NCBI GenBank assembly: GCA_001784175.1 | Contig: MFPR01000005.1 | Location: 1 to 32,192 of the forward strand | Length of the DNA stretch: 32,192 bases | Reading direction: 5' to 3' | Source of the DNA: Candidatus Lindowbacteria bacterium RIFCSPLOWO2_12_FULL_62_27 | Lineage (GTDB): Bacteria > Lindowbacteria > 2-12-FULL-62-27 | Part shown: positions 23,238 through 30,880 of the stretch, in pieces | Layout of the letters: every line of letters starts with the position of its first letter | How positions within the stretch are numbered: position 1 is the stretch's first letter | The notes under the pieces: generated by a model | What the model saw: only the letters and a program-made list of their open reading frames with translations | Told to the model about the DNA's origin: nothing | The model's database searches: none | Position numbers and translations under genes: made by a program

Positions 23238-23858
23238 TCACATCGAATACATCGTGCTGGGCTTTGTGCCGCTCTCGATCGAGAGCTTCACTTCCTTCGC
23301 CCGCTTCTGCCGAATCAGCGCGGTGAGGTCGTTGACCTCGCCGAAAAACCGCGTGCGGGCAATGCAGGCCGTCACGCAGGCCGGCAGAAGCCCCTTATCA
23401 ACCCGGTGGACGCAGAGCGTGCATTTTTCCATCGTCTGCGTGTCGGCGTTGTACTGCGGCGCGCCGTAGGGACAGGCCCAGGCGCAGTACCGGCATCCGA
23501 TACATTTGTCGCCGTTGATGAGGACAATGCCGTCCTCCTCGCGTTTGGTGATCGCTCCGACCGGGCAGGCGGCCACGCACGCGGGCTTGCCGCAGTGCAT
23601 GCAGGGCATCGGCACGAAATAGACACGCATGTCCTTCGCGGGCTTCGAAGGGTCGGTGAATTCTCCCTCTTCCACGGTGATCACGCGGTTGTAATCGACG
23701 CCGACCTGCGTGTTGTTTTCAGCCTTGCAGGCCATCGAGCAGGAGTTGCACCCGACGCAGTATTCGAGATCGATCCACAGGGCGAACTGTTTCCTGCCTC
23801 GCTTCTTAAAACTGGCGTCCAGAACTTCCTGCGAAATAAACGCGCCGCGCTCAGCCAT
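23238..23858 (-). CDS. FeS electron-transfer subunit of the cluster B molybdoenzyme (DmsB/TtrB-like)
   Basis: The 206-residue protein carries four [4Fe-4S] cluster motifs: CVGCNSCSMAC (34-44), CMHCGKPACVAACP, CIGCRYCAWACP and CTLCVHRVDKGLLPACVTAC. It has the same order as the cluster A FeS subunit, but there is no Tat signal (the N-terminus is MAERGAFISQEVLD). Like DmsB it is presumably carried out by the catalytic subunit, bound before Tat export. It takes electrons between the molybdoenzyme encoded 15 nt upstream and a membrane or periplasmic partner. No NrfD-type anchor is in cluster B, so that partner may be the dihaem cytochrome or the bc complex. Confidence 0.9.
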   Translation of the reverse strand: MAERGAFISQEVLDASFKKRGRKQFALWIDLEYCVGCNSCSMACKAENNTQVGVDYNRVITVEEGEFTDPSKPAKDMRVYFVPMPCMHCGKPACVAACPVGAITKREEDGIVLINGDKCIGCRYCAWACPYGAPQYNADTQTMEKCTLCVHRVDKGLLPACVTACIARTRFFGEVNDLTALIRQKRAKEVKLSIESGTKPSTMYSM

Positions 23859-23873
23859 GTCTCATCACCCCCC

Positions 23874-26810
23874 TCAAAGTCTTTCGACGCGCAGGGGCGT
23901 GCCGTAACTCTGCGTGCCCCCGGCGACGGGATCCATCAGGATCCGGTCCTTCAGAACCGGATCGGCCATGTAGAGGGGGTTGATGTGGAACCCCGCGCCG
24001 ATGCGGTCGTCCTGATACTGCGGCTTGCCGTTCACATACCACATGCGCGCGCCGGCGCCCCAGCGGCCGTAAGACTGCGAGACGGAGAATACGCCGGGCC
24101 GGACGCGGCTGGTGACGCGGACCTGAAATTTGTACCAGCCGTCGCCGAGCGAGTTGGCGTACTCCTTCACGGGGATGCTGCTGGGCGATTTCACCCTGAC
24201 CCAGTCGCCCGTGACGACGCCGAGTTTGACGGCCTCGGCCGGATTGATCTCGGCGAAATTCTGCGGCTGAATGGACATGAGCCACAGGTTCTGGGCGGTA
24301 CGCGACTGCGTGTGCCATGCGTCCTTGTGCGTATGCAGCGCGAAGGGATACTCGGCCCAGAGTTTCGGGTCGAGCGGCTGTTCCGTGCAGTCGAAAATTC
24401 CGCGATAGGTCGGCAGGCCGTCGAAGAACGATCCGGTCATGCAGTTCTTGGTCGTCGCGACTTTTTGCTGATAGGCAAACAGCGCCCGGACCGGCCGGCC
24501 GCCCGGGAACCGGCAGTACTCGCCGTCGTATTCCTTGGTGGGATTTTCGAACTTCCCGCCCATTTTGACGAAGTCGCTGTTCGGATCGAGTCCGTCCTTG
24601 AAGTCCTCATGCTTGTAGTACTCGTTCCAGTAGTCCCAGGAGTTCATGAGGTCGATGCCGTCTCCGCCGCCGTTCTTGCCGAATCCGGGCAGACCGCACC
24701 GGATGCCGATCTCGATGAGCACATCATCGGCCATCCGCGCGTCCGGATGGACGCCCCGATACTCGTGCGTCTTCGGATCCAGCTCGCCGACGACGGGCTG
24801 GCGCAGTCCCCAGACCTGGGTGTTGACCGGCGGATAGGTTTTGAATCCGCCAAACCGCTCGAGGTACTCGGTGTCGGGCAGGATGTAGTCGGCGAGGGAC
24901 GAGGTTTCGCCCATGTAGGCGTCGATGCTGAAAAGCAGTGGGACGAGGTCGGTGTTCTTCAAGTTCTCGATGACGGGCGCGTTGTAGGGCATGGTGTAGG
25001 CCGGGTCGTTGTAGTAGTTGAGAATCGCCTTGATCTTGTACGGATACCCGTGCTTGAGGTTGGAGAGAAAATTCGGTGTGACGGTGCGCCGCGCCAGCGG
25101 ATACCAAGGCCGCGTCGGAACCGGCTTCTTGCCTTCATACTTCTTGGCGCAGTCGACCGGAACGCCTTCGGGCTTGCGAAGCGTCCCGCCGACCTTGCCC
25201 TTGTAGGCGGCGTGGCCGGGCGAAAATCCGCCGCGCCGGTCGATGTTATCGACGAGCATGTTGATGATGCATAGCGCCTGTCCATTCCACCAGCCGTTGG
25301 TCTGCTGGACAGGCCCGCGGAACATTTCGATGACGGGCGTTTTGGCCGACGTAAACTCCCTTGAGAGGCGCGCGATCGTTCCCTTGGGAATGTCGCAGAG
25401 CCTGTCGCACTCCTCAAGCGTTTTCTCCCGCGCGCGCTCTTTGAGCATCCGGAACACCGTCTTGCACGGAATGCCCTTGATCGTGACCGACGCGTCGAGA
25501 TCCGCCGGCCCTTCGGCTTCGTGAAACGCCGTGGGACTCCCTCCGGCCATGACGACATAATCGGCCTGAACCGGGAGGCCCGCTTCGGCCGCCGTCAAAT
25601 ACGTCTTCGGCTCCGTCTGCTTGACGAGGTACGTCATGTCGGTCCAGTTGCGCCGGCCGGCGGCCTTGGCCGATTTTTCGTTCGGCAGGCGCAGGTATTC
25701 CCGGTTGAATTTTTCGTTGTCGATGATCCAGCGGATCATGCCGACCAAAAAGAACGCGTCGGCCGCGGGTTTGATGGGAATCCATTCGCCCTTGCCGTTA
25801 TGAGTCGCCTTGGCCGCGCCCGACGAAAGCCACGGATCGACGACGACGTGTTTGAACTCCTTGGCGTATGGCCCCAGCCGTTTGGCCCATTTCTGGAGTT
25901 TGCGGGTGCGAAGCTGCATGGGATAATCGGCGGCGGTGATGTTGGAGCCGATGGAGATGAGGTACGAGGTGAACGGGAGATCGGCGTAGGCGCCGATTTC
26001 ATACGGGGGAAGATTCAGAACGTCTTCGATGACGTTGTAGAACGTGCCGGCGCATCTGGCGCAATGGTTCAGCATGTGCGGCACGCCGCAGACTTCCTTG
26101 ACAAAACGCGGCGTCAGGGGCGACTGCTCGTTTCGGCCGTGCATCCAGACGAACTGATTGCGTTTGGGGCCCCAGCCGGCCGGCGGCGCCTCGTCCATGT
26201 AGGCCGAATCCTCCGGGCCGAGCGGCGAGTTGTCGTTGAGGATTTTGTTCAATCCGTCGACGTGGCGTTTCTCCTCGCCGGGAACGTCCTTGAACAGGCG
26301 GCCCCCGTTCAGGATCTCCTCCATGGCCTCTTCCCACGAGATCTTTTTCCACTGGCCCGACCCGCGCGGTCCGACGCGTTTTAAGGGATGCGTGAGGCGG
26401 GCGGGATTGTAGAGCGCAAAGACGCCGGCGTTGCCTTTCGGGCAGAGCGACGCGACGTCCTTGCCGGCCGGGCCGCCGTCGAGGTCGGATTCGGCCGCGA
26501 GGTCGCCTTTGGCGGAATAGTCATAACAGTTCGGATGAAAGGGATTGCCGTCGAGCTTGATAAGCTCGCCGCCTTTGATTTTGGCCTGAAGGCCGCATCC
26601 GCCGTGGCACATGAGACAGACGCTCCGCACGATCCGGACGTCCTCGCTGATCGGATCGGGTTTGGTGCCGCGCGATCCGAGCTGGTCGCGCCATTCGGCC
26701 GCGCTCGCCGGTTTGATCCGGCCAAGCACGCCGGCCGCCGCCGTCAGAGCCGCGCTCACCTTCACGAACGACCGCCGCGTGATAGAATTTTGTGTCAGGG
26801 TTGAAATCAT
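23874..26810 (-). CDS. Large Tat-exported molybdopterin oxidoreductase (cluster B)
   Basis: The 978-residue catalytic subunit has a Tat signal (TRRSFVKVSAALTAAAGVLG, about 11-30), then a complete FeS motif, C65-x2-C68-x3-C72 and C123 (VCLMCHGGCGL, LCPKGNAG). A 30-residue insertion lies before the fourth Cys. The body is that of DMSO-reductase-family enzymes. C253 in LNHCARCAGTFYNV aligns with the Mo-ligand Cys of the cluster A enzyme. Length and layout resemble tetrathionate reductase TtrA and arsenate reductase-like enzymes, but substrate cannot be decided. WHTQSRTAQNLWL near the C-terminus marks the cofactor-binding domain. The ATG at 26810 has GGAGGAGG upstream; the longer frame to 26900 overlaps the regulator. 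It heads the 14-gene cluster. Confidence 0.92.
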   Translation of the reverse strand: MISTLTQNSITRRSFVKVSAALTAAAGVLGRIKPASAAEWRDQLGSRGTKPDPISEDVRIVRSVCLMCHGGCGLQAKIKGGELIKLDGNPFHPNCYDYSAKGDLAAESDLDGGPAGKDVASLCPKGNAGVFALYNPARLTHPLKRVGPRGSGQWKKISWEEAMEEILNGGRLFKDVPGEEKRHVDGLNKILNDNSPLGPEDSAYMDEAPPAGWGPKRNQFVWMHGRNEQSPLTPRFVKEVCGVPHMLNHCARCAGTFYNVIEDVLNLPPYEIGAYADLPFTSYLISIGSNITAADYPMQLRTRKLQKWAKRLGPYAKEFKHVVVDPWLSSGAAKATHNGKGEWIPIKPAADAFFLVGMIRWIIDNEKFNREYLRLPNEKSAKAAGRRNWTDMTYLVKQTEPKTYLTAAEAGLPVQADYVVMAGGSPTAFHEAEGPADLDASVTIKGIPCKTVFRMLKERAREKTLEECDRLCDIPKGTIARLSREFTSAKTPVIEMFRGPVQQTNGWWNGQALCIINMLVDNIDRRGGFSPGHAAYKGKVGGTLRKPEGVPVDCAKKYEGKKPVPTRPWYPLARRTVTPNFLSNLKHGYPYKIKAILNYYNDPAYTMPYNAPVIENLKNTDLVPLLFSIDAYMGETSSLADYILPDTEYLERFGGFKTYPPVNTQVWGLRQPVVGELDPKTHEYRGVHPDARMADDVLIEIGIRCGLPGFGKNGGGDGIDLMNSWDYWNEYYKHEDFKDGLDPNSDFVKMGGKFENPTKEYDGEYCRFPGGRPVRALFAYQQKVATTKNCMTGSFFDGLPTYRGIFDCTEQPLDPKLWAEYPFALHTHKDAWHTQSRTAQNLWLMSIQPQNFAEINPAEAVKLGVVTGDWVRVKSPSSIPVKEYANSLGDGWYKFQVRVTSRVRPGVFSVSQSYGRWGAGARMWYVNGKPQYQDDRIGAGFHINPLYMADPVLKDRILMDPVAGGTQSYGTPLRVERL

Positions 26811-26835
26811 TTGCAGGCCTCCTCCATATTTATAT

Positions 26836-26854
26836 TTGGAACCTGGTGTTCCAA
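26836..26854 (-). promoter_or_regulatory. 7-bp dyad in the arsR-molybdoenzyme gap
   Basis: TTGGAAC-N5-GTTCCAA lies in the 67-nt gap between the ArsR stop and the molybdoenzyme start, just upstream of its GGAGGAGG ribosome binding site. It could be an operator for a second regulator or an mRNA hairpin. It does not match the arsR dyad at 27267-27292. Confidence 0.45.
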
Positions 26855-26877
26855 TCCGCAATCTATTATCCAAAAAC

Positions 26878-27192
26878 TCACGATCTCGTTCCACCCACAA
26901 TTTGCGCCTGCTTTCGGATTCGCTCAGAGAGGATGTCCCGAATCAGGTCGAACGCCTCCAGCATGCGCGGCGCGGCCAGGCGGTAGTAAATGCGGTTCGC
27001 ATCCTTTCGGGAGAGCAGCACGCCGCGCCGTTTCATCATGAGCAGATGGGGCGATACGGTTCCAAACCCCACGCCAAGTTTTCTGGCGATCTCTTTCACG
27101 CACTCCTCCCCGTCCCGCAGCGCTCCCAGAATGCGCAGGCGCACCGGATGCGAAAAGATTTTGCACATGTCCGCATGAAGTTCGCACAGCAT
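26878..27192 (-). CDS. ArsR-family regulator at the head of cluster B
   Basis: This 104-residue winged-helix protein has KIFSHPVRLRILGALRDG, then EIARKLGVGFGTVSPHLLMM as recognition helix region (about 35-53) and wing GVLLSRKDANRIYYRL. C31 in EECVKEIA occupies the alpha-3 sensing position, and C3 and C10 lie in the N-terminal tail, so thiol, metalloid or sulfur-species sensing is possible. It is distinct from the ArsR at 10521. It is followed after 67 nt by the molybdoenzyme gene and is preceded by an 8-bp inverted repeat. ATG at 27192 has no clear ribosome binding site; GTG within a longer frame, with a purine-rich tract upstream, is an alternative. Confidence 0.85.
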   Translation of the reverse strand: MLCELHADMCKIFSHPVRLRILGALRDGEECVKEIARKLGVGFGTVSPHLLMMKRRGVLLSRKDANRIYYRLAAPRMLEAFDLIRDILSERIRKQAQIVGGTRS

Positions 27193-27266
27193 TTCGTCGG
27201 ACGATCGAGAAACCCCACGAACGGCTTTCCTCCTGCCCACCTCACGCCCCCCTTCGCTTGCGAGTA

Positions 27267-27292
27267 TTCTACAGAACTCAAGAACTGTAGAA
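27267..27292 (-). promoter_or_regulatory. Probable operator of the cluster B ArsR
   Basis: TTCTACAG-N10-CTGTAGAA is a perfect 8-bp inverted repeat about 75 nt upstream of the ArsR ATG. It covers the predicted start site of the sigma-54-like promoter at 27299-27315. Confidence 0.6.
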
Positions 27293-27298
27293 CGACAT

Positions 27299-27315
27299 TG
27301 CAAAGGGTATTCCGA
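27299..27315 (-). promoter_or_regulatory. Sigma-54-like promoter upstream of cluster B
   Basis: The minus strand reads TCGGAATACCCTTTGCA, with GG-N10-GC spacing, 107 nt above the ArsR start. It matches the site upstream of cluster A in 16 of 17 positions. A start site about 12 nt downstream would fall inside the ArsR dyad. Confidence 0.45.
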
Positions 27316-27472
27316 CAAAGACCAAGGGGAAGAAAAAGGCGGCAACTACTTTGAGGGCATTGAGTTGGTTATGGGGAAGCCATGATGTCCTGAAGGGGGG
27401 TATGTATTGGATCAAAACAGTATGTCCGGATTAGTTACAGAAAGTGAATCGGTGGGTGAAAGCGGAGAGGAT

Positions 27473-27495
27473 CACGACGGCGGCGCGCCGTCGTG
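27473..27495 (-). terminator. Strong hairpin after the secreted-protein gene
   Basis: CACGACGGCG-N3-CGCCGTCGTG is a perfect 10-bp stem 40 nt past the stop at 27535. There is no T-run, so it may act as a barrier, processing site or Rho-assisted terminator. The rest of the 27193-27534 gap holds the ArsR operator, the sigma-54-like site and nothing else I recognise. Confidence 0.45.
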
Positions 27496-27534
27496 CGACT
27501 CCATTTCATAATGCGCTGTCCGCGCGAGTTGACC

Positions 27535-28602
27535 TCAACCTTCCGGCACGGGACGGAGCGGATTCAGGTACAGTCTGGTTTTCTTCCCTGCCGGTTCGAC
27601 GAGTGGGAGGACCCAACGGTTGCGCCACATGGCCACATTCGGGATGGTGCCCTTGAGCCGGTCCGTTTCCCAAAGCACGACGGCCCGGCGGCCTTTCACG
27701 TCGAAGGCGGTCACCTGGGAGCGGTCGTATCGCCGGCCGAGGATTTGCTGTTGGATGGGAGCGGGGATGTTGGAGAGCGCGAGAAGTTCCAATTCCGGAT
27801 CATCGTCGAGGTTGACGGGGACCGGTCCTCGGGACAGTTCCTCGCCCGGGCGCTTCTCGAACATCTCCCGATCGACGCCTGCGACCAGCAGGAGACTTCC
27901 GCCAAACGCGCCGTCGGCCTCCCACACCGCCTCCCAGCCTTCGCCATCGGGCCGGTAAAGAACGAGCCGCCGGTCGTCTCCTTCAATCCTCGCCACGCCC
28001 AATCCGCCGTTCGGCCAGAACGCGCCACGGGCGAAGGCGTACAACCGCGTATGTTGCGGCAGGGGCAAACGAGACGCCTCTTTGGCCCGGCCCTTCTTCA
28101 GAACGCAGACGGAGATGTCGTTCTTAAAAGGCCCGCCGCGGCCGACATCCTGGCGCAGAAGGACGCCGTCCATGGAGCGAAAAAAGGACGAGGAATCGTA
28201 GCCGGCGCGTTTGATTTTGCCGCGAGCGAATTCATAAAAATAGGTGTTGATGTCGCGTCCGAACGCCGACACGACGTAAAACAGTATTCGATCCGCGGCG
28301 GATTCACGAACGAATCCGCAGGCCAGCCCCTGTCCGCGGACTTTCACGGACGCCCTTTCATCGAGCTTCGGAAGAGAAAGGATTCTCAGGCGGGATTTGG
28401 AGAGGGCCAACAGGAGGTCGGCCGGCTCCTGGGTCGCGATGTCCACGATTTCATCGTTCAGGACGAATCCCTCGGCAAGCTCCGCCGTCATCCCGCGATC
28501 AGGCCGATGAACGGGAATCGGGTCCGCCGCCCTTGACGCCGAACTGAACGCTCCGCACAACAGGCAGAACAGGATGAACCATCGCCCGCTGGTATGTGTC
28601 AT
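27535..28602 (-). CDS. Secreted hypothetical protein, VCBS/FG-GAP-like
   Basis: The 355-residue product has a signal peptide (about 1-25, WFILFCLLCGAFSSASRAAD) and beta-rich repeats. Segments such as NLDDDPELELLALSN and VTAFDVKGRRAVVLWE recall FG-GAP/VCBS repeat propellers, in which an Asp-rich loop precedes a hydrophobic strand, but I cannot name the family. No catalytic motif is visible. The ATG at 28602, preceded by GGAGGATGAG, puts the signal peptide at the N-terminus; an ATG at 28647 overlaps the VapC stop and has no ribosome binding site. It may be co-transcribed with vapBC by position only. Confidence 0.65.
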   Translation of the reverse strand: MTHTSGRWFILFCLLCGAFSSASRAADPIPVHRPDRGMTAELAEGFVLNDEIVDIATQEPADLLLALSKSRLRILSLPKLDERASVKVRGQGLACGFVRESAADRILFYVVSAFGRDINTYFYEFARGKIKRAGYDSSSFFRSMDGVLLRQDVGRGGPFKNDISVCVLKKGRAKEASRLPLPQHTRLYAFARGAFWPNGGLGVARIEGDDRRLVLYRPDGEGWEAVWEADGAFGGSLLLVAGVDREMFEKRPGEELSRGPVPVNLDDDPELELLALSNIPAPIQQQILGRRYDRSQVTAFDVKGRRAVVLWETDRLKGTIPNVAMWRNRWVLPLVEPAGKKTRLYLNPLRPVPEG

Positions 28603-28643
28603 CTCATCCTCCAACGACCTCATGTTCGGAAGGAAAATCCGTT

Positions 28644-29084
28644 TCATGCGCCGGCACAGGAGGTGAAGGGGTTGACGACGGTCGTGCGGTCGAACTCCTC
28701 GCCATCTTTGAGATCTTCACTGTAGACGACACGACAGGACAGTCTGGTGGCGGCGTGAATGATTAGAGCGTCCCAGAAGTTCATGTTTCGACTGTCCTTT
28801 AGGGTGAGCGCCGGGCCGATATCCTCCACAAGGTTGTCTACATGATGGAGATGGGCGAATCTGAGGACTCTCGTTTTCGCTGTTGCGGGATCAAGCGGGG
28901 TCGAAATTTTCCGAGTGACGTTCCAATAAAACTCGTGCAACACTTGGGTGCTGATCCAGTAGTCATGGGCAAACGCGTGCTCGACCAGCGCCGCCGCCGT
29001 TTTCTGTTTGACCCGGTCCGCCTGGTCAAACGCGTAGATCAGGATATTGGTGTCGAGAAACGCCCTATCGCTCGTGAAGTTCAT
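28644..29084 (-). CDS. vapC: VapC-type PIN-domain toxin
   Basis: The 146-residue protein has the PIN fold with its acidic metal-binding residues: D11 in AFLDTNILIYAFD, E51 in QVLHEFYWN, D105 in NFWDALIIHAA, and D124 or D127 in YSEDLKDGE. PIN toxins of this type are Mg-dependent ribonucleases that cut tRNA or rRNA and stop translation. It overlaps the antitoxin gene by 20 nt, the usual arrangement. ATG at 29084 gives the canonical start just before the first Asp; a start at 29108 would add eight residues. The locus sits between cluster C and cluster B and is probably an independent module. Confidence 0.9.
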   Translation of the reverse strand: MNFTSDRAFLDTNILIYAFDQADRVKQKTAAALVEHAFAHDYWISTQVLHEFYWNVTRKISTPLDPATAKTRVLRFAHLHHVDNLVEDIGPALTLKDSRNMNFWDALIIHAATRLSCRVVYSEDLKDGEEFDRTTVVNPFTSCAGA

Positions 29085-29298
29085 CTCTGGAGACTCTCCG
29101 ATCCACACGGTAGAGACCCTTGGCGAAGTCCTGCCGAAGCAGGCGGAGCGCCTCTTCTTTGGTGTCAGGACTCTGGGTTACCAGGCGCCTCAGATAATCC
29201 CGTACCAGTTCGGAGAGACTCTTCCTCTGCTTTGCCGCCATAATTTTGGCTCGGTACATGAGGTCGTCATCCAAACGCAGGGTAAGATTCTGCTTCAT
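29065..29298 (-). CDS. vapB: VapB-type ribbon-helix-helix antitoxin
   Basis: This 77-residue protein has a ribbon-helix-helix N-terminus, NLTLRLDDDLMYRAKIMAA, followed by KQRKSLSELVRDYLRRL. The tail (about 45-77) is charged and probably wraps the toxin groove. RHH antitoxins bind their own promoter, and a dyad-rich promoter lies directly upstream. No ribosome binding site precedes the ATG at 29298; with the TATAAT box ending seven nt before it, the message is probably leaderless. Longer in-frame starts would run through the promoter and the cytochrome gene. Confidence 0.88.
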   Translation of the reverse strand: MKQNLTLRLDDDLMYRAKIMAAKQRKSLSELVRDYLRRLVTQSPDTKEEALRLLRQDFAKGLYRVDRRVSRDELHER

Positions 29299-29300
29299 TT

Positions 29301-29333
29301 GCACATTATAATGTGCGGCACATAATTTGTCAA
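29301..29333 (-). promoter_or_regulatory. vapBC promoter with full consensus and overlapping palindromes
   Basis: TTGACA (29333-29328), a 17-nt spacer and TATAAT (29310-29305) match the sigma-70 consensus in all 12 positions. GCACATTATAATGTGC (29301-29316) is a perfect 16-bp palindrome containing the -10 box. The 13-mer ATGTGCCGCACAT (29323-29311) is a second palindrome that shares one half-site. This gives three half-sites for the VapBC complex. Confidence 0.85.
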
Positions 29334-29341
29334 CGGGTGTT

Positions 29342-30880
29342 TCAATACAATTCAGCGCCGCCCTGATGACATTCATGACAGGCGGTCTCTTTCCACATGT
29401 CGCCCACGTCGCCCGGATGCTCAAACCCCGGCGCCTCGATATAGCTTCGCGCCTGCCAGCCACCGCTCGTTTCAGGTTTCAGGAACGTGTGGCAGGTCTT
29501 GCAGTCTCGCGTCATCGTCTTGCCTTTGGTCGACACCATGTCGTCCGTGTGGCACCGGAAACACCCAGGGGACTCGAGATGGCCGATGTGGTCGGGATAG
29601 GCCTTCCACCGGACCCGCATTTCGGGGAACTGGCTTTTGTTGTGCATGTCCTGCACGGCCAAAATGGCGTCGGTGATGCGGCGCGGGTTGGTTTGTTCAA
29701 TCGCCGGATATTGTTCGGAATAAAAATCGTGGAGGGCGGCGGCGATCCCGGCCATGGCCTCCGACCGGCTCGCGTACGATTTGTCCAGCGCCCGCACCGC
29801 CTCCCGCTTGATATAGGGAAGCGTCCGGTCCAGCGTGCCCGCCTCCAGCGCCTCGTTCACGATTTTCTGCGGCGAGAGAAATTTGTGCGAGGGGCGGTTG
29901 TGGCAGTCGATGCAGTCGACGCGGCGCGCCGGTCGCGCGAAGAGTTCGGAGTCCGAAATCGTCAGGGACTTCGACCGGTACTCGGAAATCTCGCCCGTGA
30001 TGCGGTCCGTCGCGCGCACCCAGGCGATGGCCTCCCGGGTGTCGTCATAGGGGATGTACTCGATGACATGGTTGATGTTCATGTGCAGATGAATCCCCGT
30101 CTGGCCTTTTCCGACGCGGCCGCCGCCGACGTTGACCATGAGCCGGACGGGAACGGGCGTGTTTTTCTCATCCGACAGGAAATGCGGCGACGTGCGCTCC
30201 TTGGGCGAATAGAAATGCTGGGGCCAGTGGCATTGCTCGCACGTCTCCTGGGCCGGCCGCAGATTTTTGATCGGCGCCGGGATGGGTTTGGGATAGTTGT
30301 CCGTGAGAACCGCGTAAATCTGGTAGCTCCCGGTAATTTTGGATTTGGCGAAATAGCTGGCGCCGGCGCCGATGTGGCAGGAAGCGCAATTGATGCTGGC
30401 GTGCGGAGAGGTCTTGTAGACGGTGAACTGCGGCTCCATGACCTTGTGGCAGACCTCGCCGCAGAAGGTGGACGATTCGGTGAAGTGATACGTCTGATAG
30501 ATGCCGGCGGCGCTCATCACCAGGATCACCATGCCGCCGAGGATGAACGCGAATGCGGTGTTGCGGTGGACCGGATTGGCGAAATCGATATGAATGTGCT
30601 TGGTGACGGCCGTGCCGGGACTGCGCCGGAGCCGGCGGCGCGTCCACCATGCGCCCGCCGGAATCAGAAGGATCCCGAGGCCGAAAAACGGCGGGAGAAT
30701 CAGATACAGGACGAGACCGAAATAGGGCGATTCGACGCCGAGAAACATCTCCGTCGCCCACAGGACGGCCTCCACGACGAGAACCAGGACCGACAGGATC
30801 ATCCCCGCCAGCGTGACGGGATTGTAAAAATAATCGGCAAACTTGTGCCGGACCGCCGCCTCCGGCTGTCCTTCGTTCAT
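29342..30880 (-). CDS. Heptahaem NapC/NirT-like membrane cytochrome c (cluster C)
   Basis: The 512-residue protein has two N-terminal helices (about 23-45 and 53-78), a basic loop (WWTRRRLRRS) and a third helix (about 108-128). A large periplasmic haem domain follows, with one CxxxCH, C140-x3-C144-H145 (CGEVCH), and six CxxCH at 165-169, 214-218, 323-327, 440-444, 460-464 and 501-505. HKVMEPQFTVYKTSPHASINCASCHIG is typical of NapC/NirT-family quinol dehydrogenases, here enlarged. It overlaps the NrfD gene by 4 nt, so it may accept or donate electrons to that quinone module. The TM region plus seven haems suits a quinol-to-periplasm electron conduit. Confidence 0.9.
   Translation of the reverse strand: MNEGQPEAAVRHKFADYFYNPVTLAGMILSVLVLVVEAVLWATEMFLGVESPYFGLVLYLILPPFFGLGILLIPAGAWWTRRRLRRSPGTAVTKHIHIDFANPVHRNTAFAFILGGMVILVMSAAGIYQTYHFTESSTFCGEVCHKVMEPQFTVYKTSPHASINCASCHIGAGASYFAKSKITGSYQIYAVLTDNYPKPIPAPIKNLRPAQETCEQCHWPQHFYSPKERTSPHFLSDEKNTPVPVRLMVNVGGGRVGKGQTGIHLHMNINHVIEYIPYDDTREAIAWVRATDRITGEISEYRSKSLTISDSELFARPARRVDCIDCHNRPSHKFLSPQKIVNEALEAGTLDRTLPYIKREAVRALDKSYASRSEAMAGIAAALHDFYSEQYPAIEQTNPRRITDAILAVQDMHNKSQFPEMRVRWKAYPDHIGHLESPGCFRCHTDDMVSTKGKTMTRDCKTCHTFLKPETSGGWQARSYIEAPGFEHPGDVGDMWKETACHECHQGGAELY

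Noticed and set aside
22845-25274. Open frame of 809 codons on the plus strand
   Set aside because: It lies antisense to two clear FeS genes and the molybdoenzyme, has no recognisable domain, and is explained by the high GC content and few stop codons.
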